Of a stretch of DNA of 64,000 bases, positions 45,770 through 52,662 are shown piece after piece (the stretch's first letter is position 1; every line of letters starts with the position of its first letter). This stretch comes from Clavibacter phaseoli (lineage in GTDB: Bacteria > Actinomycetota > Actinomycetes > Actinomycetales > Microbacteriaceae): contig NZ_CP040786.1 of the NCBI RefSeq assembly GCF_021922925.1, forward strand, positions 2,046,001 to 2,110,000, given 5' to 3'. The notes under the pieces are model-generated. The model was not told the origin of the DNA, did not search any database, and saw nothing but the letters and a program-made list of their open reading frames with translations. Both the position numbers and the translations under genes were made by a program.

Positions 45770-45775
45770 TAGGGT
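45770..45775 (+). promoter_or_regulatory. -10 box (TAGGGT) upstream of the DUF3073 gene
   Basis: ATGTTAGGGTAG lies about 85 bases before the DUF3073 start, followed by an AT-rich stretch (AGGTTTTCTCCAAT). The resulting leader of ~80 bases would carry the GAGGGGG ribosome site. Confidence 0.45.
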
Positions 45776-45859
45776 AGCCCCTAGGTTTTCTCCAATCCCT
45801 GTCCGCTGCATCCAGCGTTGTCACCGCCCGTCGGGGCCTGAGTCGTGAGGGGGTCTCGC

Positions 45860-46069
45860 ATGGGGCGCGGCCGTCAAAAAGCTAAGCACACCAAGATCGC
45901 GCGAGAGCTGAAGTCGTTCAGTCCCAATGTGGACTACACGCAGCTGGAGCGCGAGCTGACCACCCACGGGGCGGTCGACGAGCAGTACGCGGCCGAGGCC
46001 GCCAAGTGGGACGAGTACGCCGACGAGCCGGACGCCTACGTCCCGGGCGACGAGCAGAAGCGCGCCTGA
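45860..46069 (+). CDS. DUF3073 small actinobacterial protein
   Basis: A 69-residue protein beginning MGRGRQKAKHTKIARELKSFSP, the diagnostic DUF3073 opening: a basic N-terminus followed by an acidic C-terminus rich in Glu, Asp and Tyr. The family is near-universal in actinobacteria and unstudied; charge pattern suggests nucleic-acid or ribosome contact. The ATG at 45860 follows GAGGGGG. A strong hairpin ends the unit. Confidence 0.9.
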   Translation: MGRGRQKAKHTKIARELKSFSPNVDYTQLERELTTHGAVDEQYAAEAAKWDEYADEPDAYVPGDEQKRA

Positions 46070-46098
46070 TCCCGCCTCCGGCCCCGCCGGATGAGCGT

Positions 46099-46127
46099 CG
46101 GACCCGCCTCCTCGCGAGGCGGGTCCG
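46099..46127. terminator. bidirectional terminator between DUF3073 and purM
   Basis: CGGACCCGCCTC (46099-46110) and GAGGCGGGTCCG (46116-46127) make a perfect 12-base stem with a 5-base loop, 30 bases after DUF3073 and 73 bases past the purM stop, so it can end both convergent messages. Confidence 0.75.
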
Positions 46128-46199
46128 CTCATGTGCGTCCGCGTCCGCGTCGTCCCGCGGCGGACCCGCGAGAGCCGACGCACGGGGCGCGACGCGGAT

Positions 46200-47309
46200 C
46201 TAGTCGCGGTAGCGGCCGGTGAGGCGCACGGCCCCGCCGTCGACGCCCTTGGCGCCCTGCTCGAAGCCGGCGCCCGCCGGGGCGTCGCCGATCGTGACGC
46301 GGCCGGCCTCCCACGTCGGGATGCCCGCGGCGGTGAGCGCGTGCGCGATGCCGTCCGCGGCCGCGGCGTCGACCACGGCGATCATGCCGATGCCGAGGTT
46401 CCAGGTGCCCTCCGCGCTCTCGAGCGTGGAGCCCGCGATGCCGGCCAGCGCGCGGAAGACCGCGGGCGGCGACCAGGTGGAGCGCTCGAGCTCGCTGAAC
46501 GACCCGCGCGGCAGCACGCGCGCGAGGTTCGCCGCGATGCCGCCACCGGTGACGTGGCTGATGGAGTGGACGCCGGGGCCGAGCTCCGGCTGCGCGAGCA
46601 CGTCGAGCAGCGGGGTCGTGTAGAGGCGCGTGGGCTCGAGCAGCACCTCGCCGACCACGCCGCCGAGCTCGGCCGAGGTGTCGCCGAAGCCGATGCCGGC
46701 GGTGGCGAGGATGTGGCGCACGAGCGAGAAGCCGTTGCTGTGCAGGCCGCTGGAGGCGAGGGCCAGCACGACGTCGCCGTCGCGGACGCGGTCGGATCCG
46801 AGCACGGAGTCGGCCTCGACCGCGCCGACCGCGGCACCCGCCACGTCGTAGTCGTCCGGGCCGAGGAGGCCCGGGTGCTCGGCGGTCTCGCCGCCGGCGA
46901 GCGCGGTGCCGGTGGCGGAGCAGGCGCGCGCGATGCCGGCGACGATGTCGGCGATGCGCGCGGGCACGACCTTGCCGCAGGCGATGTAGTCGGTCATGAA
47001 GAGGGGACGCGCGCCGACCACGACGATGTCGTCGACGACCATGCCCACGAGGTCCTGGCCGATGGTGTCGTGCTTGTCGATGGCCTGCGCGATGGCGACC
47101 TTGGTGCCGACGCCGTCCGTCGAGGTGGCGAGGAGCGGGTGGCGGAAGCGGGTGAGGGCGCTCGCGTCGAACAGCCCCGCGAAGCCGCCGAATCCGCCGA
47201 TGACCTCGGGGCCGTGCGTGCGGGACACGGCCTCCTTCATCAGCTGGACCGCGAGATCGCCGGCCTCCGTGTCGACGCCGGCCTCTGCATACGAGCTCTT
47301 GGTGGTCAC
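46200..47309 (-). CDS. purM: phosphoribosylformylglycinamidine cyclo-ligase
   Basis: A 369-residue AIR synthetase, step five of purine synthesis. YAEAGVDTEAGD, the ATP/metal motif LLATSTDGVGTKVAIA, DLVGMVVDDIVVVGARPLFMTDY, LAGGETAEHPG and ISHVTGGGIAANLARVLP are all present. The GTG at 47309 has a TACTCT -10 box six bases upstream (47316-47321), implying a leaderless transcript. It is divergent from purF with an 89-base gap that must hold both promoters. Confidence 0.96.
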   Translation of the reverse strand: MTTKSSYAEAGVDTEAGDLAVQLMKEAVSRTHGPEVIGGFGGFAGLFDASALTRFRHPLLATSTDGVGTKVAIAQAIDKHDTIGQDLVGMVVDDIVVVGARPLFMTDYIACGKVVPARIADIVAGIARACSATGTALAGGETAEHPGLLGPDDYDVAGAAVGAVEADSVLGSDRVRDGDVVLALASSGLHSNGFSLVRHILATAGIGFGDTSAELGGVVGEVLLEPTRLYTTPLLDVLAQPELGPGVHSISHVTGGGIAANLARVLPRGSFSELERSTWSPPAVFRALAGIAGSTLESAEGTWNLGIGMIAVVDAAAADGIAHALTAAGIPTWEAGRVTIGDAPAGAGFEQGAKGVDGGAVRLTGRYRD

Positions 47310-47315
47310 CGGGAC

Positions 47316-47321
47316 AGAGTA
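47316..47321 (-). promoter_or_regulatory. -10 box (TACTCT) giving a leaderless purM transcript
   Basis: Read on the minus strand, TACTCT is separated from the purM GTG by six bases. No Shine-Dalgarno sequence fits between them. Confidence 0.55.
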
Positions 47322-47398
47322 GCGGCCGGGCGCGCCGCTCCCGTGTGGGAGACTGGCCGCTCCCCCACCTCTTCTACTCTTCAGGAGTCAGCCGAAGC

Positions 47399-48859
47399 AT
47401 GTGCGGCATCGTCGGCGTCGTATCGTCCGAACCCGTCAACCAACTCGTCTACGACAGCCTCCTGCTCCTGCAGCACCGCGGTCAGGACTCCACCGGCATC
47501 GCCACGGCGGAGGGCAACACCTTCCACGTGAAGAAGCTCAGCGGCCAGGTCCGCGAGGCCTTCCGCACGCGCGACATGCGATCGCTCCTCGGCACCATGG
47601 GCCTCGGCCACGTGCGCTACGCCACCAAGGGCAGCGCGGCCGACGAGGACGAGGCGCAGCCGTTCTACGTGAACGCGCCCTACGGCATCGTCCTGGTGCA
47701 CAACGGCAACCTCACCAACACCCGCGAGCTCGCGCAGGAGCTGTTCCACGTGGATCGCCGCCACACCAACACGAGCTCGGACACCGAGCTGCTCGTCAAC
47801 GTCCTCGCGCACGAGCTGCAGTCGCAGGTGTCGGGCATGGCGCTGGATCCCGACCAGGTGTTCACCGCCGTCGAGCGGGTGCACGAGCGCGTCGAGGGCT
47901 CGTACGCCTCCATCGCGATGATCGCCGGGCACGGGCTGCTCGCGTTCCGCGACCCGTTCGGGATCCGCCCGCTCACCCTCGGCCGGCGCGAGCTCGCCGG
48001 CGGTCGGATGGAGTGGGTCGTGGCGAGCGAGTCGCTCGTCATGGAGTCGCTCGGCTACGAGATCGTGCGCGACGTGGCGCCCGGCGAGGCCGTCTTCATC
48101 ACCATGGACGGCGAGATGCACGCGCGCCAGTGCCACCCGAGGCCGCGCCTGATCCCCTGCGCGTTCGAGTTCGTGTACCTGGCGCGGCCCGACTCGGTCA
48201 TGTCCGGCATCAGCGTCTACGACGCGCGCCTGCGCATGGGCAACCGGCTCGCCGCCACCATCGCGGAGCACAGCCCGGCGGGCGACATCGACGTGGTCAT
48301 GCCGATCCCGGACTCGTCGCGCCCGTCGGCCATGCAGGTCGCGCAGACGCTCGGCATCGAGTACCGCGAGGGCTTCTACAAGAACCGCTACGTCGGCCGG
48401 ACCTTCATCATGCCGGGGCAGGCGCAGCGCAAGAAGTCGGTGCGGCAGAAGCTCAACGCCATGAGCTCGGAGTTCCAGGGCAAGAACATCCTCATCGTCG
48501 ACGACTCCATCGTGCGCGGCACGACCAGCCGCGAGATCGTGGACATGGCCCGGCAGGCCGGCGCCAACAAGGTGACGTTCACGTCCGCGGCGCCCCCCGT
48601 GCGCTACCCGCACGTGTACGGGATCAACATGCCGTCGCGGCAGGAGCTCATCGCGCACGGGCGGAAGATCCCCGAGATCGCGACCGAGCTCGGCGCCGAC
48701 CACCTCATCTACCAGGAGGTCGCGGACATGCGCGACGCCATCCTCGAGGGGTCCACCGGCGTGGAGGACCTCGAGATGAGCTGCTTCACGGGCGAGTACA
48801 TCACCGGCGACGTCACGCCGGAGTACCTGTCCTGGCTGGAGCGCACGCAGCTCAGCTGA
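47399..48859 (+). CDS. purF: amidophosphoribosyltransferase
   Basis: A 486-residue enzyme for the first committed step of purine synthesis. Cys2 in MCGIVGVV becomes the N-terminal nucleophile of the glutaminase after Met removal, and HRGQDSTGIAT follows. The phosphoribosyltransferase half has the PRPP loop ILIVDDSIVRGTTS. Unlike the Bacillus form there is no propeptide. CAGGAGT precedes the ATG. Divergent from purM. Confidence 0.97.
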   Translation: MCGIVGVVSSEPVNQLVYDSLLLLQHRGQDSTGIATAEGNTFHVKKLSGQVREAFRTRDMRSLLGTMGLGHVRYATKGSAADEDEAQPFYVNAPYGIVLVHNGNLTNTRELAQELFHVDRRHTNTSSDTELLVNVLAHELQSQVSGMALDPDQVFTAVERVHERVEGSYASIAMIAGHGLLAFRDPFGIRPLTLGRRELAGGRMEWVVASESLVMESLGYEIVRDVAPGEAVFITMDGEMHARQCHPRPRLIPCAFEFVYLARPDSVMSGISVYDARLRMGNRLAATIAEHSPAGDIDVVMPIPDSSRPSAMQVAQTLGIEYREGFYKNRYVGRTFIMPGQAQRKKSVRQKLNAMSSEFQGKNILIVDDSIVRGTTSREIVDMARQAGANKVTFTSAAPPVRYPHVYGINMPSRQELIAHGRKIPEIATELGADHLIYQEVADMRDAILEGSTGVEDLEMSCFTGEYITGDVTPEYLSWLERTQLS

Positions 48860-48892
48860 TCGGCGCGGCGGGCCCGTGGCTCGGGCGCCGGA

Positions 48893-49201
48893 TCAGGCGC
48901 CCGGCTCGCCCTGCTCGCGCTCGGCCGTGAGCACGCGGGAGCGGCGCGAGGCCGCGCGATCCAGCGCCAGCGCGATGAGCGCGGCGAGCCCGCCGAAGAG
49001 GACGACCGCGAACAGCGCGAGGAACGCCAGCACCTGGGCCTCGGAGAACTCCGGGTTCGGCGGGAACGTCAGCGTGAGGATCATCGCGACGACGATCCCG
49101 AGGACCGCTCCGACGCCCATGAAGCGGAAGTAGCGGGGGGACCGCCGCACGAGGACCTCCGTGCGGCGCTCGTCGTCGGGCTGGGGTCGGGCGTCGGTCA
49201 T
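48893..49201 (-). CDS. small two-helix membrane protein
   Basis: A 102-residue protein with a charged N-terminus (RRTEVLVRRSPRYFRF), two hydrophobic helices (VGAVLGIVVAMILTLTF and VLAFLALFAVVLFGGLAALIAL) and a basic tail. It is convergent with purF. Small proteins of this shape are common beside purF/purM in Microbacteriaceae-like genomes, but I know of no function. Confidence 0.75.
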   Translation of the reverse strand: MTDARPQPDDERRTEVLVRRSPRYFRFMGVGAVLGIVVAMILTLTFPPNPEFSEAQVLAFLALFAVVLFGGLAALIALALDRAASRRSRVLTAEREQGEPGA

Positions 49202-49259
49202 GGGTCCATCATCCCCCGCGCCGCGGACGCGGGGCGAACCGCGGCCGCGCAGGCGACGC

Positions 49260-49640
49260 TCAGCGGTCGGCCGGGAGCTCCCACGGCACGGGGAGGAGGC
49301 CGCGCAGGTCGGCGCGGAGCCCGGACGCGCGCACGGCGCCCGCCTCGACGCCCGCGTCCCAGCTCGTGCCGCCCGTGGCGAGCGCGATCCACGTGGCGGG
49401 GTCCGTCTCGATGACGTTCGGCGGCGTGCCGCGCGTGTGGCCCGGGCCCTCGATGCACTGGACGGCGCCGAAGGGCGGTACGCGCACCTCGACGGTGCCG
49501 CCGGGCGCGAGATCCGCCAGCGACTGCAGCAGGAACCGCACGGCGGTGGCCCGCGTCTCCCGGTCGGCGTCGGCGCCCCGGGCGAGCGCGGCCCGCACGG
49601 CGGGCTGTCCGACGGTGGGGTGGATGCGCGCCTTGGCCAT
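49260..49640 (-). CDS. sterol-carrier-like (SCP2-fold) small protein
   Basis: A 126-residue protein: VRAALARGADADRETRATAVRFLLQSLADLAPGGTVEVRVPPFGAVQCIEG followed by NVIETDPATWIALATG, the SCP2-like core seen in actinobacterial 'sterol carrier family' proteins next to purine genes. It may bind a hydrophobic ligand. The ATG at 49640 is preferred for matching the usual MAKARI start. Confidence 0.78.
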   Translation of the reverse strand: MAKARIHPTVGQPAVRAALARGADADRETRATAVRFLLQSLADLAPGGTVEVRVPPFGAVQCIEGPGHTRGTPPNVIETDPATWIALATGGTSWDAGVEAGAVRASGLRADLRGLLPVPWELPADR

Positions 49641-49743
49641 CGTCCCAGGATGCCAGAGCGGCGCGGCCCCTCGGCCCGCCCGGGGTCGCCGCACCCCTCC
49701 TACTGGGGCGTCGCGTCGTGTCCGTCCTTTGGGGGACATCCAT

Positions 49744-49935
49744 TACCGTGTATGGAAGTGCCCGGCGGTGACACGACCCGCCCGGCACGGCAGGACGTCC
49801 TCCCTCCCGTCGCCTCCCCGGGCGGCGGGAGGGGACGGACGACGTGCCCGCCGGCGGACCCGAAGAACGCCGGCGCGGCAGGGAGCCGACCCCACCCGTT
49901 CCCGCGGAGGGTCGGCTCCCCCTCCCCTGTCCTCC
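49744..49935 (+). ncRNA. candidate small RNA or long leader before purD
   Basis: A TACCGT -10-like box (49744-49749) stands in an unusually AT-containing patch (CATCCATTACCGTGTATGG). About 130 bases on, GGGAGCCGACCC (49881-49892) and GGGTCGGCTCCC (49909-49920) form a perfect 12-base hairpin followed by CTCCCCTGTCC, which looks like a terminator. The 371-base gap holds no recognised gene. purD has its own -10 box at 50000, so the region may be a separate short transcript. Confidence 0.35.
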
Positions 49936-49999
49936 CGACGGGCGGATGCCGTGCGCCCGCCGCCGCCCTCAGGGGCCCGGACCGGCGGGATCCCGTCGA

Positions 50000-50005
50000 T
50001 AGGGT
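50000..50005 (+). promoter_or_regulatory. -10 box (TAGGGT) giving a leaderless purD transcript
   Basis: TAGGGT ends six bases before the purD GTG at 50012. The intervening GGGGGC is too close to act as a ribosome site, so initiation at the 5' end is likely. Confidence 0.55.
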
Positions 50006-50011
50006 GGGGGC

Positions 50012-51262
50012 GTGAAGATCCTGGTACTCGGTTCCGGTGCGCGCGAGCACGCCATCGTCACGGCCCTGCTCCGGGAGGACGCGGGTCATGAGATCGTCGC
50101 GGCGCCCGGCAACGCCGGGATCGCGCGCGTCGTGCCCGTCGTGAAGATGGACATCGACGACCCCGCCATCGTCGCGGAGCACGCGCTCGCGGAGGGCGTC
50201 GAGCTGGTCGTCGTGGGACCGGAGGCGCCGCTCGTCGCCGGGGTCGCGGACGCGCTCCGCACCCGCGGCATCCCCGTCTTCGGGCCGGGCCGGGCGGCCG
50301 CCGCGCTCGAGGGATCCAAGACCTTCGCCAAGCGCATCATGGAGGAGGCGGGCGTGCCCACGGGCCGCGCCGCCCAGGCCGGCACGATCGACGAGGTCGA
50401 GGCCGCGCTCGACGAGTACGGCGCCCCCTACGTCATCAAGGCCGACGGCCTCGCCGCCGGCAAGGGCGTGCTCGTCACCGCCGACCGCACGCTGGCGCTC
50501 GAGCACGCCCGCCACTACCTCGGCCAGGGCACGGTGCTCGTCGAGGAGTTCCTCGCCGGGCAGGAGGTGTCGCTCTTCCTCCTCTCCGACGGGCACGACG
50601 TGGTCCCCCTCTCCCCCGCGCAGGACTACAAGCGACTGGGCGACGGCGACGCGGGACCGAACACGGGCGGCATGGGCGCGTACTCGCCGCTGCCCTGGCT
50701 GCCGGAGGGCTTCGTCGACGAGGTCATCGACACCATCGCGCTGCCCACCGTGCGGACGCTCGCGGCGGAGCAGACGCCGTTCATCGGGCTGCTCTACTGC
50801 GGCCTCATCCTGACCGCGGACGGCATCCGGGTGATCGAGTTCAACGCGCGCTTCGGGGATCCGGAGACGCAGGTCGTGCTGCCCCGCCTCGTCACGCCGC
50901 TCTCGCAGCTGCTCCTCGCGGCGGCCTCGGGCGAGCTCGGCGGGGTCGCGCGTCCGGAGTTCTCCGACGACGTCGCCGTCACCGTGGTCGTCGCGAGCGA
51001 GGGCTACCCGGAGGCGCCGCGGACGGGCCGCGTCATCCGGGGCGTGGAGGAGGCGGAGCGGGTCGAGGGCGTGAGCATCGCGCACGCCGCCACCGCCGAG
51101 TCGGACGCCGGGCTCGTCGCCACCGGCGGGCGCGTGCTCAGCGTCGTCGCGACGGGTCCCTCGTTCGCGGAGGCGCGGTCCCGCGTCTACGAGGCGGTCG
51201 GGCGGTTGTCGCTCGACGGGTCGCAGCACCGCACCGACATCGCCGCGCAGGTGATCCGATGA
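50012..51262 (+). CDS. purD: phosphoribosylamine-glycine ligase
   Basis: A 416-residue ATP-grasp enzyme, step two of purine synthesis. LVLGSGAREHAI opens the protein; VVGPEAPLVAGVADAL, the ATP-grasp LEGSKTFAKRIM and YVIKADGLAAGKGVLV, GGMGAYSP and IEFNARFGDPETQ are family hallmarks. The length is normal. Its stop overlaps the purC start (ATGA), so purD and purC are coupled. Confidence 0.96.
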   Translation: MKILVLGSGAREHAIVTALLREDAGHEIVAAPGNAGIARVVPVVKMDIDDPAIVAEHALAEGVELVVVGPEAPLVAGVADALRTRGIPVFGPGRAAAALEGSKTFAKRIMEEAGVPTGRAAQAGTIDEVEAALDEYGAPYVIKADGLAAGKGVLVTADRTLALEHARHYLGQGTVLVEEFLAGQEVSLFLLSDGHDVVPLSPAQDYKRLGDGDAGPNTGGMGAYSPLPWLPEGFVDEVIDTIALPTVRTLAAEQTPFIGLLYCGLILTADGIRVIEFNARFGDPETQVVLPRLVTPLSQLLLAAASGELGGVARPEFSDDVAVTVVVASEGYPEAPRTGRVIRGVEEAERVEGVSIAHAATAESDAGLVATGGRVLSVVATGPSFAEARSRVYEAVGRLSLDGSQHRTDIAAQVIR

Positions 51263-52179
51263 GCGCCGGGACGCCCGCGGGCCACGCCGCCGAGTGGGAC
51301 CTGCCGGGCTGGGAGCACGCGTACTCGGGCAAGGTCCGCGAGCTGTTCAGCCCCGCGATCGACGACACCGACGACCGCGCGCTCGAGGGCGAGCCGCACG
51401 TGCTCGTGGTCGCGACCGACCGCGTGAGCGCCTACGACTTCGCGCTCGAGCCGGGGATCCCCGGCAAGGGCGAGCTCCTCACGCAGCTCAGCCTCTGGTG
51501 GTTCGACCGGCTCGACGTGCCGAACCACCTGGTCGACGGCGCCACCCTCGACCGCATCGGCATCCCGGACGAGGTGCGCGGGCGCGCGATGCTCTGCCGG
51601 GTGCTCGAGATGCTGCCCATCGAGTGCGTGGTGCGCGGCTACCTCGCGGGATCCGGCTGGGAGGAGTACCGGCAGCACGGCACGGTGTGCGGCATCCCGC
51701 TGCCGGCCGGGCTCGCGCAGGGCGACCGCCTGCCGGAGCCGATCTACACGCCCGCGTGGAAGGCGCCGCAGGGCGAGCACGACGAGAACATCACCTTCGC
51801 GCGCACCGAGGAGCTCGTGGGGCACGAGGAGGCGGCGCGTCTCCGCGACCTGTCCCTCGACGTGTACCGCCGTGCGTCGGCCATCGCCGAGGAGCGCGGC
51901 GTGATCCTCGCGGACACCAAGTTCGAGTTCGGCATCGACCCGCGCACGGGCGTCACCACGCTGGCCGACGAGGTGCTCACGAGCGACTCGTCGCGCTACT
52001 GGGACGCCGAGGCGTACGCGACCGGCAACCGCACCGACAGCTTCGACAAGCAGATCGTGCGCGACTGGCTCGCGGCGAACTGGGATCGCACCGGCACCCC
52101 GCCCGTCCTGCCGCAGGAGATCGTGGAGCGCACGGCCGAGCGGTACCGGGAGCTCATCGCGCGGCTCACCGGGCGCTAG
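51259..52179 (+). CDS. purC: phosphoribosylaminoimidazole-succinocarboxamide synthase
   Basis: A 306-residue SAICAR synthetase, the longer actinobacterial/yeast form. YSGKVRELFS (ATP loop), VATDRVSAYDFAL, GKGELLTQLS, ECVVRGYLAGSGW and LADTKFEFGID are conserved. It begins within the purD stop codon. It ends near a GC-rich inverted repeat (GGGCGC...GCGCCC, 52180-52204) that may serve as a terminator for it and the convergent gene. Confidence 0.96.
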   Translation: MSAGTPAGHAAEWDLPGWEHAYSGKVRELFSPAIDDTDDRALEGEPHVLVVATDRVSAYDFALEPGIPGKGELLTQLSLWWFDRLDVPNHLVDGATLDRIGIPDEVRGRAMLCRVLEMLPIECVVRGYLAGSGWEEYRQHGTVCGIPLPAGLAQGDRLPEPIYTPAWKAPQGEHDENITFARTEELVGHEEAARLRDLSLDVYRRASAIAEERGVILADTKFEFGIDPRTGVTTLADEVLTSDSSRYWDAEAYATGNRTDSFDKQIVRDWLAANWDRTGTPPVLPQEIVERTAERYRELIARLTGR

Positions 52180-52229
52180 GGGCGCGTCGGCCGGGCCGGC
52201 GCCCGGAGCGGACCCGGAGCGGATCCCGC

Positions 52230-52448
52230 CTAGAGGTGGTCGTAGCCGCGGACGACGCGGTCTATGGCGACCTCGGCCACCTCGCGGGCGTCCGCGTCGG
52301 GCAGCTCGTCGAGCGCGCCCTCGATGTCCTGTCCTCCCATGCGGAGGACGGCGAGGCGCTCGAACTCCTCGACGGCCTCGGGCGTGGGCTCGGCGGTCGC
52401 GCCCTCGGGTGCGGCGTCGTCGGCGTGCGGGTCGATGTGCTGGTCCAT
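52230..52448 (-). CDS. small acidic protein of unknown function
   Basis: A 72-residue, strongly acidic protein with an Asp/Ala/Pro-rich N-terminal third and a helical remainder, FERLAVLRMGGQDIEGALDELPDADAREVAEVAIDRVVRGYD. GAGGGGACCC lies upstream of the ATG. It is convergent with purC and divergent from the large fusion gene. I do not recognise a family. Confidence 0.6.
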   Translation of the reverse strand: MDQHIDPHADDAAPEGATAEPTPEAVEEFERLAVLRMGGQDIEGALDELPDADAREVAEVAIDRVVRGYDHL

Positions 52449-52601
52449 GGTGGGTCCCCTCTGTCGTGCGCGGCCGGTGCGGATCGCGCCCCAGCCCTGC
52501 CGTCAGGCTCCCACACCCGCATGGCCGGGGGATCCGAGGCCGCCAGACTGCCACATCCGCGCGGGCCACGCCGCCCGCCGGCAGCCGGGCGCGGACGCTT
52601 G

Positions 52602-52607
52602 TAGGTT
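52602..52607 (+). promoter_or_regulatory. -10 box (TAGGTT) of the fusion-enzyme operon
   Basis: CTTGTAGGTTCGAG stands out in GC-rich DNA 56 bases before the fusion gene start. No clear -35 is visible at standard spacing. Confidence 0.35.
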
Positions 52608-52662
52608 CGAGGGACGACCGGGCCCCGCCCGGACGACCCCTCGACGATTCGGCGCCCCTCTC

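Noticed and set aside
49752..50015. An 87-codon frame ending in GTGA overlap with the purD start
   Set aside because: Its ATG is only two bases after the TACCGT box, the product is Pro/Arg/Gly-rich noise, and the strong hairpin at 49881-49920 interrupts it; purD has its own -10 box.
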